Assembly: GCA_017466665.1 (NCBI GenBank) | Contig: JAFTTQ010000144.1 | Coordinates: 1 to 40,843, forward strand | DNA from: Oscillospiraceae bacterium | GTDB taxonomy: Bacteria > Bacillota > Clostridia > Oscillospirales > Oscillospiraceae | Length of the DNA stretch: 40,843 bases | Direction: 5' to 3' | Shown here: positions 15,449 to 23,767 of the stretch, piece by piece | How positions within the stretch are numbered: the stretch's first letter is position 1 | Layout: the number at the start of each line of letters is the position of its first letter | The notes under the pieces: model-generated | Database searches by the model: none | The model's input: the letters and a program-made list of their open reading frames with translations, nothing else | What the model was told of the DNA's origin: nothing | Position numbers and translations under genes: made by a program

Positions 15449-17311
15449 GTGGCTATATTAGAGAAGATCCACAGCCACCAGGATTTGGTGCAACTGAATA
15501 TAGAAGAACGCGCTGTGCTGTGTCGGGAGATCCGGGATTTTTTGGTATCCCGGGTATCTCGCACCGGCGGCCATCTTGCATCCAATTTAGGCGTTGTCGA
15601 ATTATCGGTCGCAATAGAAACCGTTTTTGACACAGGAATAGACCGTCTGGTTTTTGATGTGGGGCATCAGTCTTATGTCCATAAGCTGCTCACTGACCGC
15701 CAGGCGGATTTTGATGCCTTGCGGCAGTTTGGCGGAATGGCTGGCTTTCCAAAGCCCAGCGAAAGTGACACGGATTCCTTTGTAGCCGGTCACGCGTCCA
15801 GTTCCGTGTCTATTGCCTTGGGAATGGCACGGGCAAGAACAGCGCAAAAGCAGGATTACCACGTCATTGCCCTGCTGGGTGACGGCGCCGCCACCGGCGG
15901 TATGGCGTATGAGGGTCTCAACGATGCCTCTGTCAGCGAGGAGCCTATGATCGTGATTCTCAATGATAATGCCATGTCCATTGACAGGAATGTGGGCGGT
16001 ATGGCATATCATTTGCGCAATTTGAGAGCCAAGCCCAAATATTTGGGCATGAAAGCACGCTATAAAAGAATGCTTGACCGTATTCCCGGCGGTAATTTCC
16101 TGTATAGGGCATCCAAATCTACCAAAAACTGGGTGCGCCGTATGCTGATCCCGTCCACCATTTTTGAAAGTATGGGCTTTACCTATTTGGGCCCGGTGGA
16201 CGGTCATGATACTGAGCTTTTGATCGAGCTTTTGCAAAATGCCAAAGCTTTGAAAGAACCTGTGGTTCTTCACGTTTTGACCCACAAGGGTCACGGCTAT
16301 AAGCCTGCCGAGGAGAATCCCAGAAAGTTCCACGGCGTTGGAAAATTTGATCCCCAAAGCGGTAAAACAGCCGCTTCCGATCAGGTCACATTTTCTGAAA
16401 CCTTTGGAAAAACCATATGTGAGCTTGCGGAAAAAAATCAGAAGCTGTGCGCGATCACCGCGGCTATGCCTGGGGGAACCGGCCTTTTGGATTTTATGAA
16501 AGCGTATCCCAAGCGTCTTTATGACGTGGGCATTGCTGAGGAGCATGCGGTGTCTATGGCTGGCGGTCTTGCCAAGCAGGGAATGATTCCTGTGGTTGCC
16601 TTGTATTCTACCTTCCTCCAGCGAAGCTATGATATGGTCTTGCAGGATGTTTGTATGCTTGGCCTGCACACGGTTTTTGCTGTTGACCGGGCAGGACTGG
16701 TAGGGGAGGATGGGGAAACTCATCACGGTATTTTTGATGTAGGTTTTTTGCGGCAAGCACCCGGTCTTAAGATTTTATGCCCCGGTAGCTGCCTGGAGTT
16801 ATCCCATATGCTTTCCTGGGCGGTCTGTCAGCAAAATGGTCCGGTGGCAATCCGCTATCCCCGCGGCGGTGACCGGGATTATAGCGGCTCTGCGTGGCAA
16901 GAGGATCAGCGAGTATGCTGCCACCGTACCGGTCGGGATGTTACCATCATTACCTACGGCACTTTGCTTCAAAATGCTATGGAAGGGGCAGACCTGCTGT
17001 CCCAAAATGGGATCGAAGCCACAGTGCTCCGTCTGCTTGCTGTTGAGCCGCTGCCAATAGATGAATTGATCCCCCTGCTTTCTGAAAACAGGTATTATGT
17101 GATTATGGAAGAGGTGGCAGGCAATAGTGGCATCGGTGAAAGTCTTGCCTGTGCATTGTATGAAAGAATTCCCGGCTGCCGTGTTGACCGTTTTGATTTC
17201 GGTCACCAGTATATTACCCACGGCAGTATTCAAACACTGTATTCCTATTATCATTTAGATGGCAGATCTGTTGCGGATCGTATTATGGAGGTGCATTCCT
17301 GTGAAAATTAA
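15449..17311 (+). CDS. dxs: 1-deoxy-D-xylulose-5-phosphate synthase
   Basis: A 620-aa thiamine diphosphate enzyme condensing pyruvate and glyceraldehyde 3-phosphate to DXP, the entry step of the MEP isoprenoid pathway. The TPP/metal motif LGDGAATGGMAYEGLND...ILNDNAMSID is intact, and the N-terminal FDVGHQSYVHKLLTDR carries the conserved His. GHASSSVSIALGMARAR and the transketolase glutamate/His motif GIAEEHAVSMAGGLA are also present, with the C-terminal transketolase domain complete. It starts with GTG at 15449 with only a weak Shine-Dalgarno, so its translation may depend on oapA. It overlaps tlyA by 11 bp. Confidence 0.97.
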   Translation: MAILEKIHSHQDLVQLNIEERAVLCREIRDFLVSRVSRTGGHLASNLGVVELSVAIETVFDTGIDRLVFDVGHQSYVHKLLTDRQADFDALRQFGGMAGFPKPSESDTDSFVAGHASSSVSIALGMARARTAQKQDYHVIALLGDGAATGGMAYEGLNDASVSEEPMIVILNDNAMSIDRNVGGMAYHLRNLRAKPKYLGMKARYKRMLDRIPGGNFLYRASKSTKNWVRRMLIPSTIFESMGFTYLGPVDGHDTELLIELLQNAKALKEPVVLHVLTHKGHGYKPAEENPRKFHGVGKFDPQSGKTAASDQVTFSETFGKTICELAEKNQKLCAITAAMPGGTGLLDFMKAYPKRLYDVGIAEEHAVSMAGGLAKQGMIPVVALYSTFLQRSYDMVLQDVCMLGLHTVFAVDRAGLVGEDGETHHGIFDVGFLRQAPGLKILCPGSCLELSHMLSWAVCQQNGPVAIRYPRGGDRDYSGSAWQEDQRVCCHRTGRDVTIITYGTLLQNAMEGADLLSQNGIEATVLRLLAVEPLPIDELIPLLSENRYYVIMEEVAGNSGIGESLACALYERIPGCRVDRFDFGHQYITHGSIQTLYSYYHLDGRSVADRIMEVHSCEN

Positions 17312-18107
17312 AAAGCGTTTGGATGTACTTCTTGTGGAACAGGGATATGCGGAAACCAGAACCAAGGCACAGGCCATTATTATGAGCGGTATGGTCTATG
17401 TGGAAGGGCAGAAAGCGGATAAGCCTGGTGTTTCCTATGAAGAGCACGTTGCTATTGAGGTTCGTGGAGCGGCCTGTCCCTATGTGAGCCGTGGCGGTTT
17501 GAAGCTGGAAAAGGCACTGCGTGACTTTGGTGTGGATCCTACCGGCTATGTGTGCAGTGATTCCGGTGCCTCCACCGGCGGTTTTACAGACTGCCTGCTT
17601 CAGCAGGGTGCGAAAAAGGTATTTGCCATTGATGTAGGCTACGGTCAGTTGGATTGGAAGATCCGCTCTGACCCCCGTGTGGTGGTTATGGAGCGCACAA
17701 ATGTGCGGTATGTGACCCCGGAGCAGCTTGGCGAGCCATTGGATCTTTCTGTGATCGATGTCAGCTTTATTTCGCTGCGTATTGTGCTTCCTGTGATTAA
17801 AACCTTTTTAAAGCCCGGTCAGGGACAGGTTTTGTGCCTGATTAAGCCCCAGTTTGAAGCAGGGAAGGAAAAAGTTGGCAAAAAAGGTGTTGTCCGGGAG
17901 CCTGCTGTTCATCAGGAAGTTTTGGACGATTTTGTGGCTCTGACCAAAGAAACTGGATTTACCATTTTGGGACTTACCTTTTCTCCTGTTAAAGGCCCTG
18001 TGGGTAATATCGAATTTTTGGCACATTTGACATTGGCGGGCAAGCCCGGTATTGAGCCGGATACGGCACAGGTTGTACTTGCTGCCCATAATACACTCAA
18101 GGGGTGA
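17301..18107 (+). CDS. tlyA: TlyA/YqxC-family rRNA 2'-O-methyltransferase
   Basis: A 268-aa protein with an N-terminal S4 RNA-binding domain (RLDVLLVEQGYAETRTKAQA, about residues 5-60) and a C-terminal FtsJ-like methyltransferase domain. The SAM motif DSGASTGGFTDCLLQ lies near residue 87, followed by VFAIDVGYGQLDWK and the IDVSFISLRIVLP segment. Family members methylate ribose in ribosomal RNA and sensitise cells to capreomycin-type drugs in some species. The GTG at 17301 has GGAGGTG (17287-17293) at good spacing and lies inside the end of dxs. Confidence 0.94.
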   Translation: MKIKKRLDVLLVEQGYAETRTKAQAIIMSGMVYVEGQKADKPGVSYEEHVAIEVRGAACPYVSRGGLKLEKALRDFGVDPTGYVCSDSGASTGGFTDCLLQQGAKKVFAIDVGYGQLDWKIRSDPRVVVMERTNVRYVTPEQLGEPLDLSVIDVSFISLRIVLPVIKTFLKPGQGQVLCLIKPQFEAGKEKVGKKGVVREPAVHQEVLDDFVALTKETGFTILGLTFSPVKGPVGNIEFLAHLTLAGKPGIEPDTAQVVLAAHNTLKG

Positions 18108-18108
18108 T

Positions 18109-18972
18109 ATGATGAAAAAAGTGATTTTGACACCCAACCCCTATCGGGACAGAAATTTTCAAACTGTCCGTGAAGCAATGAAAATTTTGCATCAATCCGG
18201 CGTGGAAGTGAAGATCTGCCTACCCTTTGAGGTGGACAGGTCTTATGACCTGCCCCGGGATCTGCGGTTTTCCCGGTTAGACCGGGAGCTGCCCACGGCC
18301 TCTATGGTCATCTGCTTTGGCGGTGACGGCACGATTTTGCATATGGCAAAGGCAGCTACCCGTTCCGGCGTGCCTGTTCTTGGTGTAAATATCGGAACCA
18401 TGGGCTTTATGGCGGAATTGGAAGCATCTGAATTGCAGGAGCTGAGCCGGATTGCCACCGGGGATTACCGTATTGATGAGCGGATGATGCTGGATGTTAC
18501 CGTCCACCGTGACCGGGACATTATTTTCCACGATATTTGCCTGAATGATGCTGCAATTACTAAAGGCGCTGTTGCCCGGATCGTTCATTTGAAGGTGGAT
18601 TGTGATGGGATCCAGGCATTGGAATGCGGTGGCGACGGCGTGATCGTGGCAACCCCCACAGGCTCTACCGCTTACAGCCTGTCTGCAGGTGGGCCTATCG
18701 TAGAGCCGGAGGCCAACAGTATTTTAGTTACGCCGGTTTGTGCCCACGATGTGGCAAGCCGCTGTATTGTCGTTTCGGAAAAGCGTGTTGTCACAGTGGG
18801 CTTGACCCATAATGCCCGCCGGAATGCCTTTTTGTCTGTTGACGGCGGCAAGGCGACTAAGATTAATATGGGCGATGTGATCACCATTCGTAGATCCAAT
18901 TTGTCCACAAAGCTTGTGCGGCTGAAGTCCAGAAGCTTTTTTGATGTTGTGAATATGAAATTTAAAGCTTAA
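18109..18972 (+). CDS. nadK: NAD kinase
   Basis: A 287-aa enzyme phosphorylating NAD to NADP. It has the nucleotide motif CFGGDGTILHMAKAA, then GVNIGTMGFMAELEAS, LNDAAITKGAVARIV and the conserved GDGVIVATPTGSTAYSLSAGGPIV loop. The start is the ATGATG at 18109, just behind AAGGGGTG, which also contains the tlyA stop (2 bp gap). Part of the dxs-tlyA-nadK-argR-recN run. Confidence 0.96.
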   Translation: MMKKVILTPNPYRDRNFQTVREAMKILHQSGVEVKICLPFEVDRSYDLPRDLRFSRLDRELPTASMVICFGGDGTILHMAKAATRSGVPVLGVNIGTMGFMAELEASELQELSRIATGDYRIDERMMLDVTVHRDRDIIFHDICLNDAAITKGAVARIVHLKVDCDGIQALECGGDGVIVATPTGSTAYSLSAGGPIVEPEANSILVTPVCAHDVASRCIVVSEKRVVTVGLTHNARRNAFLSVDGGKATKINMGDVITIRRSNLSTKLVRLKSRSFFDVVNMKFKA

Positions 18973-18984
18973 TGAGGTGAAGAT

Positions 18985-19440
18985 ATGAAAAGTCAAAGAC
19001 AGGCTAAAATTCTGGAAATTATTTCTACTCAGAATGTAGAAACCCAGGAGCAGCTTCTGGATGCACTGCAAAAAGAGGGCTTCCGCGGCACACAGGCTAC
19101 CATTTCCCGGGATATCAAGGAGCTTCGTATTGTGAAGGAACTGACCAATATGGGCACTTACCGCTATTCTGCCGCTGTCAGTGAGATCGACAGCAGCTTT
19201 AGCAACCGGCTCAATGCCATTTTCAAGGAATGCGTTGTGAATTTCGATTATGCTCAAAATATCATTGTGATCCGCACGTTGCCCGGCTTGGCCTCTGCCG
19301 CTGGTTCTGCCATTGATGCTATGAATATGAGCTCCATCGTCGGCACATTGGCAGGCGATGATACAGTTATGGTGGTTATGCGGGATAACCACGCTGCAGC
19401 GCTGTTCTGCGGCGAGATCAAGAGCCTGATCAATCGGTAA
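18985..19440 (+). CDS. argR: Arginine repressor
   Basis: A 151-aa ArgR. The N-terminal winged helix-turn-helix (KILEIISTQNVETQEQLLDA, then GTQATISRDIKELRIVKEL) binds ARG boxes. The C-terminal hexamerisation/arginine-binding domain carries the signature GTLAGDDTVMVVMRD. The conserved place of argR between nadK and recN is seen across Firmicutes and does not mean it regulates its neighbours. AATGAGGTG precedes the ATG. Confidence 0.96.
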   Translation: MKSQRQAKILEIISTQNVETQEQLLDALQKEGFRGTQATISRDIKELRIVKELTNMGTYRYSAAVSEIDSSFSNRLNAIFKECVVNFDYAQNIIVIRTLPGLASAAGSAIDAMNMSSIVGTLAGDDTVMVVMRDNHAAALFCGEIKSLINR

Positions 19441-19458
19441 TTTGGGAGGGATGATATC

Positions 19459-21114
19459 GTGCTCAGTCTTCTGCATATTGAGAATATTGCGGTCATTGAA
19501 TGTGCCGATATATCTTTTCATAAAGGTTTTAATATTTTGACCGGTGAGACCGGTGCAGGTAAGTCTATCGTGATCGATGGCATCAGTGCGATTTTGGGTG
19601 AGCGGGCTTACCGGGATATGATCCGCACAGGAACGGATAAGGCAACTGTAAGGGCAGTATTTACCGATGTACCCGAGCTTGCGTGGTTTGAAGAAAACGG
19701 CGTGGAATATGACCCGGAAACGGTGATCCTTCGGCAGGTTTATTTGGATGGCAAGAATATCTGCCGTGTCAATGGTACGCTTGTCAATGTTTCGGCTTTG
19801 CGTAAGCTTGGATTGCAGCTTATCAATATCCATGGACAGCACGATTCGGCGTCGCTGTTTGACGAAGCAAATCACCTCCAATTCCTGGATGATTATGCTT
19901 CCAATCAGCAGCTTAGAAGCACATACGCTGAAAAGTATGATGCGTTAAGCGCATTGCGGCTGGAAATTGACCGTATGACCATGGATGAAGGGGAAAAGCT
20001 GCGCCGTATGGAGACCCTTCGCTATCAGATTGAGGAAATCTCTAAGGCACAGTTACAGCCCGGTGAGGACGAGCAGCTGGAGCAGCGCCGTAAGCTGCTG
20101 CAAAATGCAGAAAAAATCAGCGACGGCATCAATACGGCGGTGGAGTGCCTTTATGGCGGTGATGATTCTGACGGTGCGGCATCCTTACTGCAGCAGGCTG
20201 AGCGCGAATTGGCAAGACTGTCCCGGTATACAGAAGCCTTTTCCTCTATCCACGAAAAGGTTACAGATCTTATGTATCAGGTTCAGGATGCTGCCGAGGA
20301 GGTTCGGGACGCAAGGGACGAGCTTTCTTATTCTGCCGATGAACTGGAGAATATTGAAAGCCGGCTGGATGTGATCCACCGCCTTCGCAGAAAGTACGGC
20401 GCAACCTGTGAGGATATTTTGCAGTATTTGGAAAATGCTAAGCAGGAATTGGACGAGATCGAATTTGCCGACGATCATATTGAACGTCTTAAGGTCAAAT
20501 GTGAAAAAGCAAAAAAGGAAGCCATGGAAGCGGCGGAAGCTCTGCGGAAAAATAGAAAAAGTGCTGCAATGGCCCTGTCGGCAAAAATCCTTTCGGAGCT
20601 TTCTCAGCTTGATATGCCGAAGGTACAATTTCAGTGCTGCTTTACTGAAATAGAGCTTTCTCCCAACGGCGCGGATCAGGTGGCGTTTTATATGTCAGCC
20701 AATGCCGGTGAAGCCTTAAAGCCTTTGAGTAAGGTGGCATCCGGCGGTGAGCTTGCCCGTATTATGCTGGCTATGAAAAATGTGCTGGCGGAGCAGGATC
20801 GGGTGCAGACTCTGATCTTTGATGAGGTGGATACCGGTGTTTCCGGGCGGGCGGCACAAAAGGTGGCGGAAAAGCTTCGCAGTGTTGCAAAATCAAAGCA
20901 GGTGCTTTGCGTAACCCATCTTCCTCAGCTTGCGGCGATGGGAGATACCCATTTGCTGATCGCCAAGGAGGAGCGGGGCGGACGTACCTATACCACGGTA
21001 ACACCCTTGGATATGGACGGACGAAAGCGGGAGCTTGCCCGGATCATCGGCGGTGCTGCAATTACGGAAACCACATTAAAAAGCGCGGAAGAAATGCTCC
21101 TTTGCAACACTTGA
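19459..21114 (+). CDS. recN: DNA repair protein RecN
   Basis: A 551-aa SMC-like ATPase recruited to double-strand breaks. Walker A is in ILTGETGAGKSIVIDGI, the ABC signature in VASGGELARIMLAMK and Walker B in LIFDEVDTGVSGRAA. Long coiled coils lie in between (about residues 150-370). The GTG at 19459 follows GGGAGGGATG. Its stop codon (21112-21114) overlaps the -35 element of the promoter for the T-box operon. Confidence 0.96.
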   Translation: MLSLLHIENIAVIECADISFHKGFNILTGETGAGKSIVIDGISAILGERAYRDMIRTGTDKATVRAVFTDVPELAWFEENGVEYDPETVILRQVYLDGKNICRVNGTLVNVSALRKLGLQLINIHGQHDSASLFDEANHLQFLDDYASNQQLRSTYAEKYDALSALRLEIDRMTMDEGEKLRRMETLRYQIEEISKAQLQPGEDEQLEQRRKLLQNAEKISDGINTAVECLYGGDDSDGAASLLQQAERELARLSRYTEAFSSIHEKVTDLMYQVQDAAEEVRDARDELSYSADELENIESRLDVIHRLRRKYGATCEDILQYLENAKQELDEIEFADDHIERLKVKCEKAKKEAMEAAEALRKNRKSAAMALSAKILSELSQLDMPKVQFQCCFTEIELSPNGADQVAFYMSANAGEALKPLSKVASGGELARIMLAMKNVLAEQDRVQTLIFDEVDTGVSGRAAQKVAEKLRSVAKSKQVLCVTHLPQLAAMGDTHLLIAKEERGGRTYTTVTPLDMDGRKRELARIIGGAAITETTLKSAEEMLLCNT

Positions 21115-21139
21115 CAAAACCTTGTTCATTTGTTAGGAT
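21111..21139 (+). promoter_or_regulatory. Promoter of the tyrosine T-box operon
   Basis: A perfect TTGACA (21111-21116), a 17-base spacer and TAGGAT (21134-21139). The -35 lies over the recN stop codon, leaving little room for a recN terminator; none is seen. Confidence 0.7.
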
Positions 21140-21145
21140 ATTTTC

Positions 21146-21406
21146 GATATGTAACACCTTGATGGGAAAAAGTATGCAGGTATTCTTTTTTCAGAGAGCC
21201 TTCGGCTGGTGGGAGAAGGTAGGGAAGTCTGCAAAAATACATCCCGGAGTGGCTTGCCTGAAAATACAGTAGGGCAGGACGGGTGCGCCCGATAACGCGC
21301 GGCGTTTTGTAACGCACTGAGGGAAATGCCGCGAGGTATTTCCAAATTTGAGGTGGTACCGCGTAATTTTTACGCCCTCTGTCTTTACAGGCAGAGGGCG
21401 TTTTTT
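21146..21406 (+). promoter_or_regulatory. T-box leader, tyrosine specificity
   Basis: Stem I landmarks AGAGAGCCTTCGGCTGGTG (21193-21211) and GGAGTGG after the specifier loop are present. The specifier region AAAATACATC places UAC (21238-21240) as the codon, meaning tyrosine. The antiterminator T-box core TGGTACCGCG lies at 21354-21363; its UGGU fits the A73 discriminator of tRNA-Tyr. The terminator CGCCCTCTG...CAGAGGGCG with TTTTTT lies at 21373-21406. Uncharged tRNA-Tyr should stabilise the antiterminator and switch on the M28 peptidase and tyrS genes. Confidence 0.95.
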
Positions 21407-21418
21407 AGGAGTCAGTTT

Positions 21419-22351
21419 ATGATCAAAAAACCTATGGACATTCTTACTCTGTATCCCGTTCGGAAAAGCAGAAGGCAAAAAAAGGCTTTTCGGGAGGATG
21501 TTTGCGCCTATGCCCAATCCCTTGGCTATGAATGCCGGATCGAAAAGGGCAGTCTGGGCAGCCGGAATATCGTGATCGGTAATCCGGAAACAGCGGAGCA
21601 TCTGATCACGGCCCACTATGATACCTGCGCCAATATGCTGCTGCCCAATTTGATCACGCCCTGTAATTTTCTGCTCTTTCTTCTGTATCAGCTCCTGCTT
21701 ACGGCGGTTATGCTTGTGCCGGCTGTTTTGATTGGAATGTTGGTCGGCATCATCGTGCGGCAGCCTCAGGTGGGGGAATTTACCTTCCTTGTGACTTTGT
21801 TTGCGGTGCTTCTTCTAATGATGTACGGCCCAGCTAACAGGCACAATGCCAACGATAATACCTCAGGTGTTGTTGCCGCTTTGGAGATTGCCGGATCGTT
21901 TCCAAAAGACCAGCGGGATAAGGTGTGTTTTGTATTGTTTGATTTGGAGGAGGCGGGCTTGATCGGTTCCTCGTCTTACCGCAGTAGCCATAAAAAAGAT
22001 AGTCAGAATCAGCTTGTTTGGAATCTGGATTGCATCGGTGAAGGTGATGATGTTGTGTTCTTTCCTTCTAAAAAAGTTAGAAAGAATGAACGCAAAATGG
22101 AAACTTTGCAAAGGTGCGTTACCAAGCTTGCCACAAAGCGTATTTCTATCCGGCAGAAGGGGTTTTCCTTCTATCCCTCTGACCAGGCGAATTTCCCCTA
22201 TGGTGTTGGCATTGCCGCGCTGAAAAGAAGTAAATTTGGACTGTATCTTGACAGAATACACACCAACAAGGATACAGTTTTAGATGAAACCAATGTAAAT
22301 ATTCTCCGGGCGGCGATCATATCCGCGATCACCTGTGACGGAGTGCAATAA
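21419..22351 (+). CDS. M28-family metallopeptidase with internal membrane segments
   Basis: A 310-aa protein with the M28 (aminopeptidase-like) zinc-site series: His66 in TAHYDTCAN, Asp146 in NANDNTSGVVAALE, the Glu pair in FDLEEAGLIG (about 177-178), an Asp in WNLDCIGEGDD, and a His in DRIHTNKDT. A hydrophobic insert at about residues 83-136 (FLLFLLYQLLLTAVMLVPAV onward) carries two or three membrane helices between the first and second metal ligands. The ATG at 21419 has AGGAG directly after the T-box terminator. It is co-regulated with tyrS, suggesting it releases amino acids, perhaps tyrosine-containing, from peptides; that is inference. Confidence 0.88.
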   Translation: MIKKPMDILTLYPVRKSRRQKKAFREDVCAYAQSLGYECRIEKGSLGSRNIVIGNPETAEHLITAHYDTCANMLLPNLITPCNFLLFLLYQLLLTAVMLVPAVLIGMLVGIIVRQPQVGEFTFLVTLFAVLLLMMYGPANRHNANDNTSGVVAALEIAGSFPKDQRDKVCFVLFDLEEAGLIGSSSYRSSHKKDSQNQLVWNLDCIGEGDDVVFFPSKKVRKNERKMETLQRCVTKLATKRISIRQKGFSFYPSDQANFPYGVGIAALKRSKFGLYLDRIHTNKDTVLDETNVNILRAAIISAITCDGVQ

Positions 22352-22366
22352 GAAAGGAATAACATT

Positions 22367-23590
22367 ATGAAGCTTTATGATGAACTGGTTGCCCGTGGAC
22401 TGATTGCCCAGGTGACCAATGAAGACGAGATCCGTGAGATGATCGACACCGGCAAAGCCACCTTCTATATCGGCTTTGACCCTACCGCCGATTCTCTCCA
22501 TGTTGGTCACTTTATGGCGCTTTGCCTGATGAAGCGCCTGCAAATGGCAGGCAATAAGCCCATTGCCCTGATCGGCGGCGGCACAGCAATGATCGGTGAC
22601 CCCTCCGGCAGAACGGATATGCGCTCTATGATGACCAAAGAAACCATTGACCACAACTGCGCCTGCTTTAAAAAGCAGATGGAACGTTTTATTGAGTTTG
22701 GCGAGGGCAAGGCTCAGATGGTCAATAATGCCGACTGGCTGCTGGATCTTAACTATGTGGATGTGCTCCGTGAGGTAGGCGCCTGCTTCTCTGTGAACAA
22801 TATGCTCCGTGCTGAGTGCTATAAGCAGAGAATGGAAAAGGGTCTATCCTTCCTGGAATTTAACTATATGATTATGCAGTCCTACGACTTCTACTACCTG
22901 TACCAGAACTACGGCTGTAATATGCAGTTCGGCGGTAACGACCAGTGGAGCAATATGCTTGGGGGCACCGAACTGATCCGCCGGAAGCTGGGTAAGGATG
23001 CCCATGCTATGACCATTACCTTGCTTCTTAACTCCGAGGGCAAGAAAATGGGTAAGACTGCCAAGGGCGCTGTGTGGCTGGATCCCAATAAGACCAGTCC
23101 CTTTGAGTTTTACCAGTACTGGCGCAATGTGGAGGACAGCGATGTTCTCAAGTGCATCCGTATGCTGACCTTCCTGCCCCTGGAGAGAATCAACGAGATG
23201 GATACCTGGGAAGGCTCCCAGCTTAATACTGCCAAAGAGATTTTGGCGTATGAGCTGACCAAGCTGGTGCACGGCGAGGAAGAGGCTGATAAAGCACAGG
23301 CTGCTGCCAAGGCATTGTTTGTTGGCGGCGGGGATGATGCCAATATGCCCACAACAGAATTGACCGCTGACCAGCTTGCCGACGGCAAGATCGGCATTTT
23401 GAACCTGATGGTTGCCTGCAAGCTTGCCGGCTCCAACGGCGAGGCAAGACGGCTGGTACAGCAGGGCGGTGTCTTTGTCAACGATGAAAAGGTGCCGGAT
23501 CATACCTTTGCGGTTACGGAGGATATGCTGAAAGAGGGCGTAAAGATCCGTAAGGGCAAAAAGGTATTCCACAAGGCTGTTTTGGCGTAA
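22367..23590 (+). CDS. tyrS: Tyrosyl-tRNA synthetase
   Basis: A 407-aa class Ic synthetase charging tRNA-Tyr. The HIGH-type motif is HVGH (residues 45-48), the tyrosine/tRNA site region is YDFYYLYQNYGCNMQFGGND, and the KMSKS-type loop reads KKMGKT. A C-terminal S4 domain (ACKLAGSNGEARRLVQQGGV) completes it. The KMGKT form is typical of the Firmicute TyrS group. It is the second gene of the T-box operon, 15 bp after the peptidase, with AAAGGA upstream of the ATG. Confidence 0.97.
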   Translation: MKLYDELVARGLIAQVTNEDEIREMIDTGKATFYIGFDPTADSLHVGHFMALCLMKRLQMAGNKPIALIGGGTAMIGDPSGRTDMRSMMTKETIDHNCACFKKQMERFIEFGEGKAQMVNNADWLLDLNYVDVLREVGACFSVNNMLRAECYKQRMEKGLSFLEFNYMIMQSYDFYYLYQNYGCNMQFGGNDQWSNMLGGTELIRRKLGKDAHAMTITLLLNSEGKKMGKTAKGAVWLDPNKTSPFEFYQYWRNVEDSDVLKCIRMLTFLPLERINEMDTWEGSQLNTAKEILAYELTKLVHGEEEADKAQAAAKALFVGGGDDANMPTTELTADQLADGKIGILNLMVACKLAGSNGEARRLVQQGGVFVNDEKVPDHTFAVTEDMLKEGVKIRKGKKVFHKAVLA

Positions 23591-23601
23591 TATATTTTAA
23601 T

Positions 23602-23716
23602 ACCCTCTCAGTCACGGCTAATGCCGTGCCAGCTCCCCCAAAGGGGGAGCGTGTGCGCTTGGCACACCCTCTCCCTATGGGAGAGGTGGCAGCCCGTAAG
23701 GGCTGACGGAGAGGGT
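23602..23716. repeat. MITE-like palindromic element downstream of tyrS
   Basis: About 115 bp with imperfect terminal inverted repeats: ACCCTCTCaGTCA on the left and TGACgGAGAGGGT on the right. Inside are three GC-rich hairpins (AGCTCCCCC/GGGGGAGC, CGTGTGCG...GGCACACC, and CTCTCCC/GGGAGAG). It has no coding capacity. It resembles small intergenic repeats seen in many copies in Faecalibacterium-type genomes. It lies between the converging tyrS and lipoprotein genes and may double as a terminator. Confidence 0.75.
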
Positions 23717-23767
23717 TATTTTGCACAAGATAACCCAAGCTGGTGGTTATGATTATGCACTCTGCAG

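Noticed and set aside
15602..16756. Long open frame (384 codons) on the minus strand inside dxs
   Set aside because: It is antisense to a clear dxs gene with all motifs. It has no Shine-Dalgarno or family motifs; it arises from codon bias in the real frame.
18724..19881. Long open frame (385 codons) on the minus strand across nadK, argR and recN
   Set aside because: It runs across three confirmed genes and their starts, with no recognisable domain. It is a shadow.
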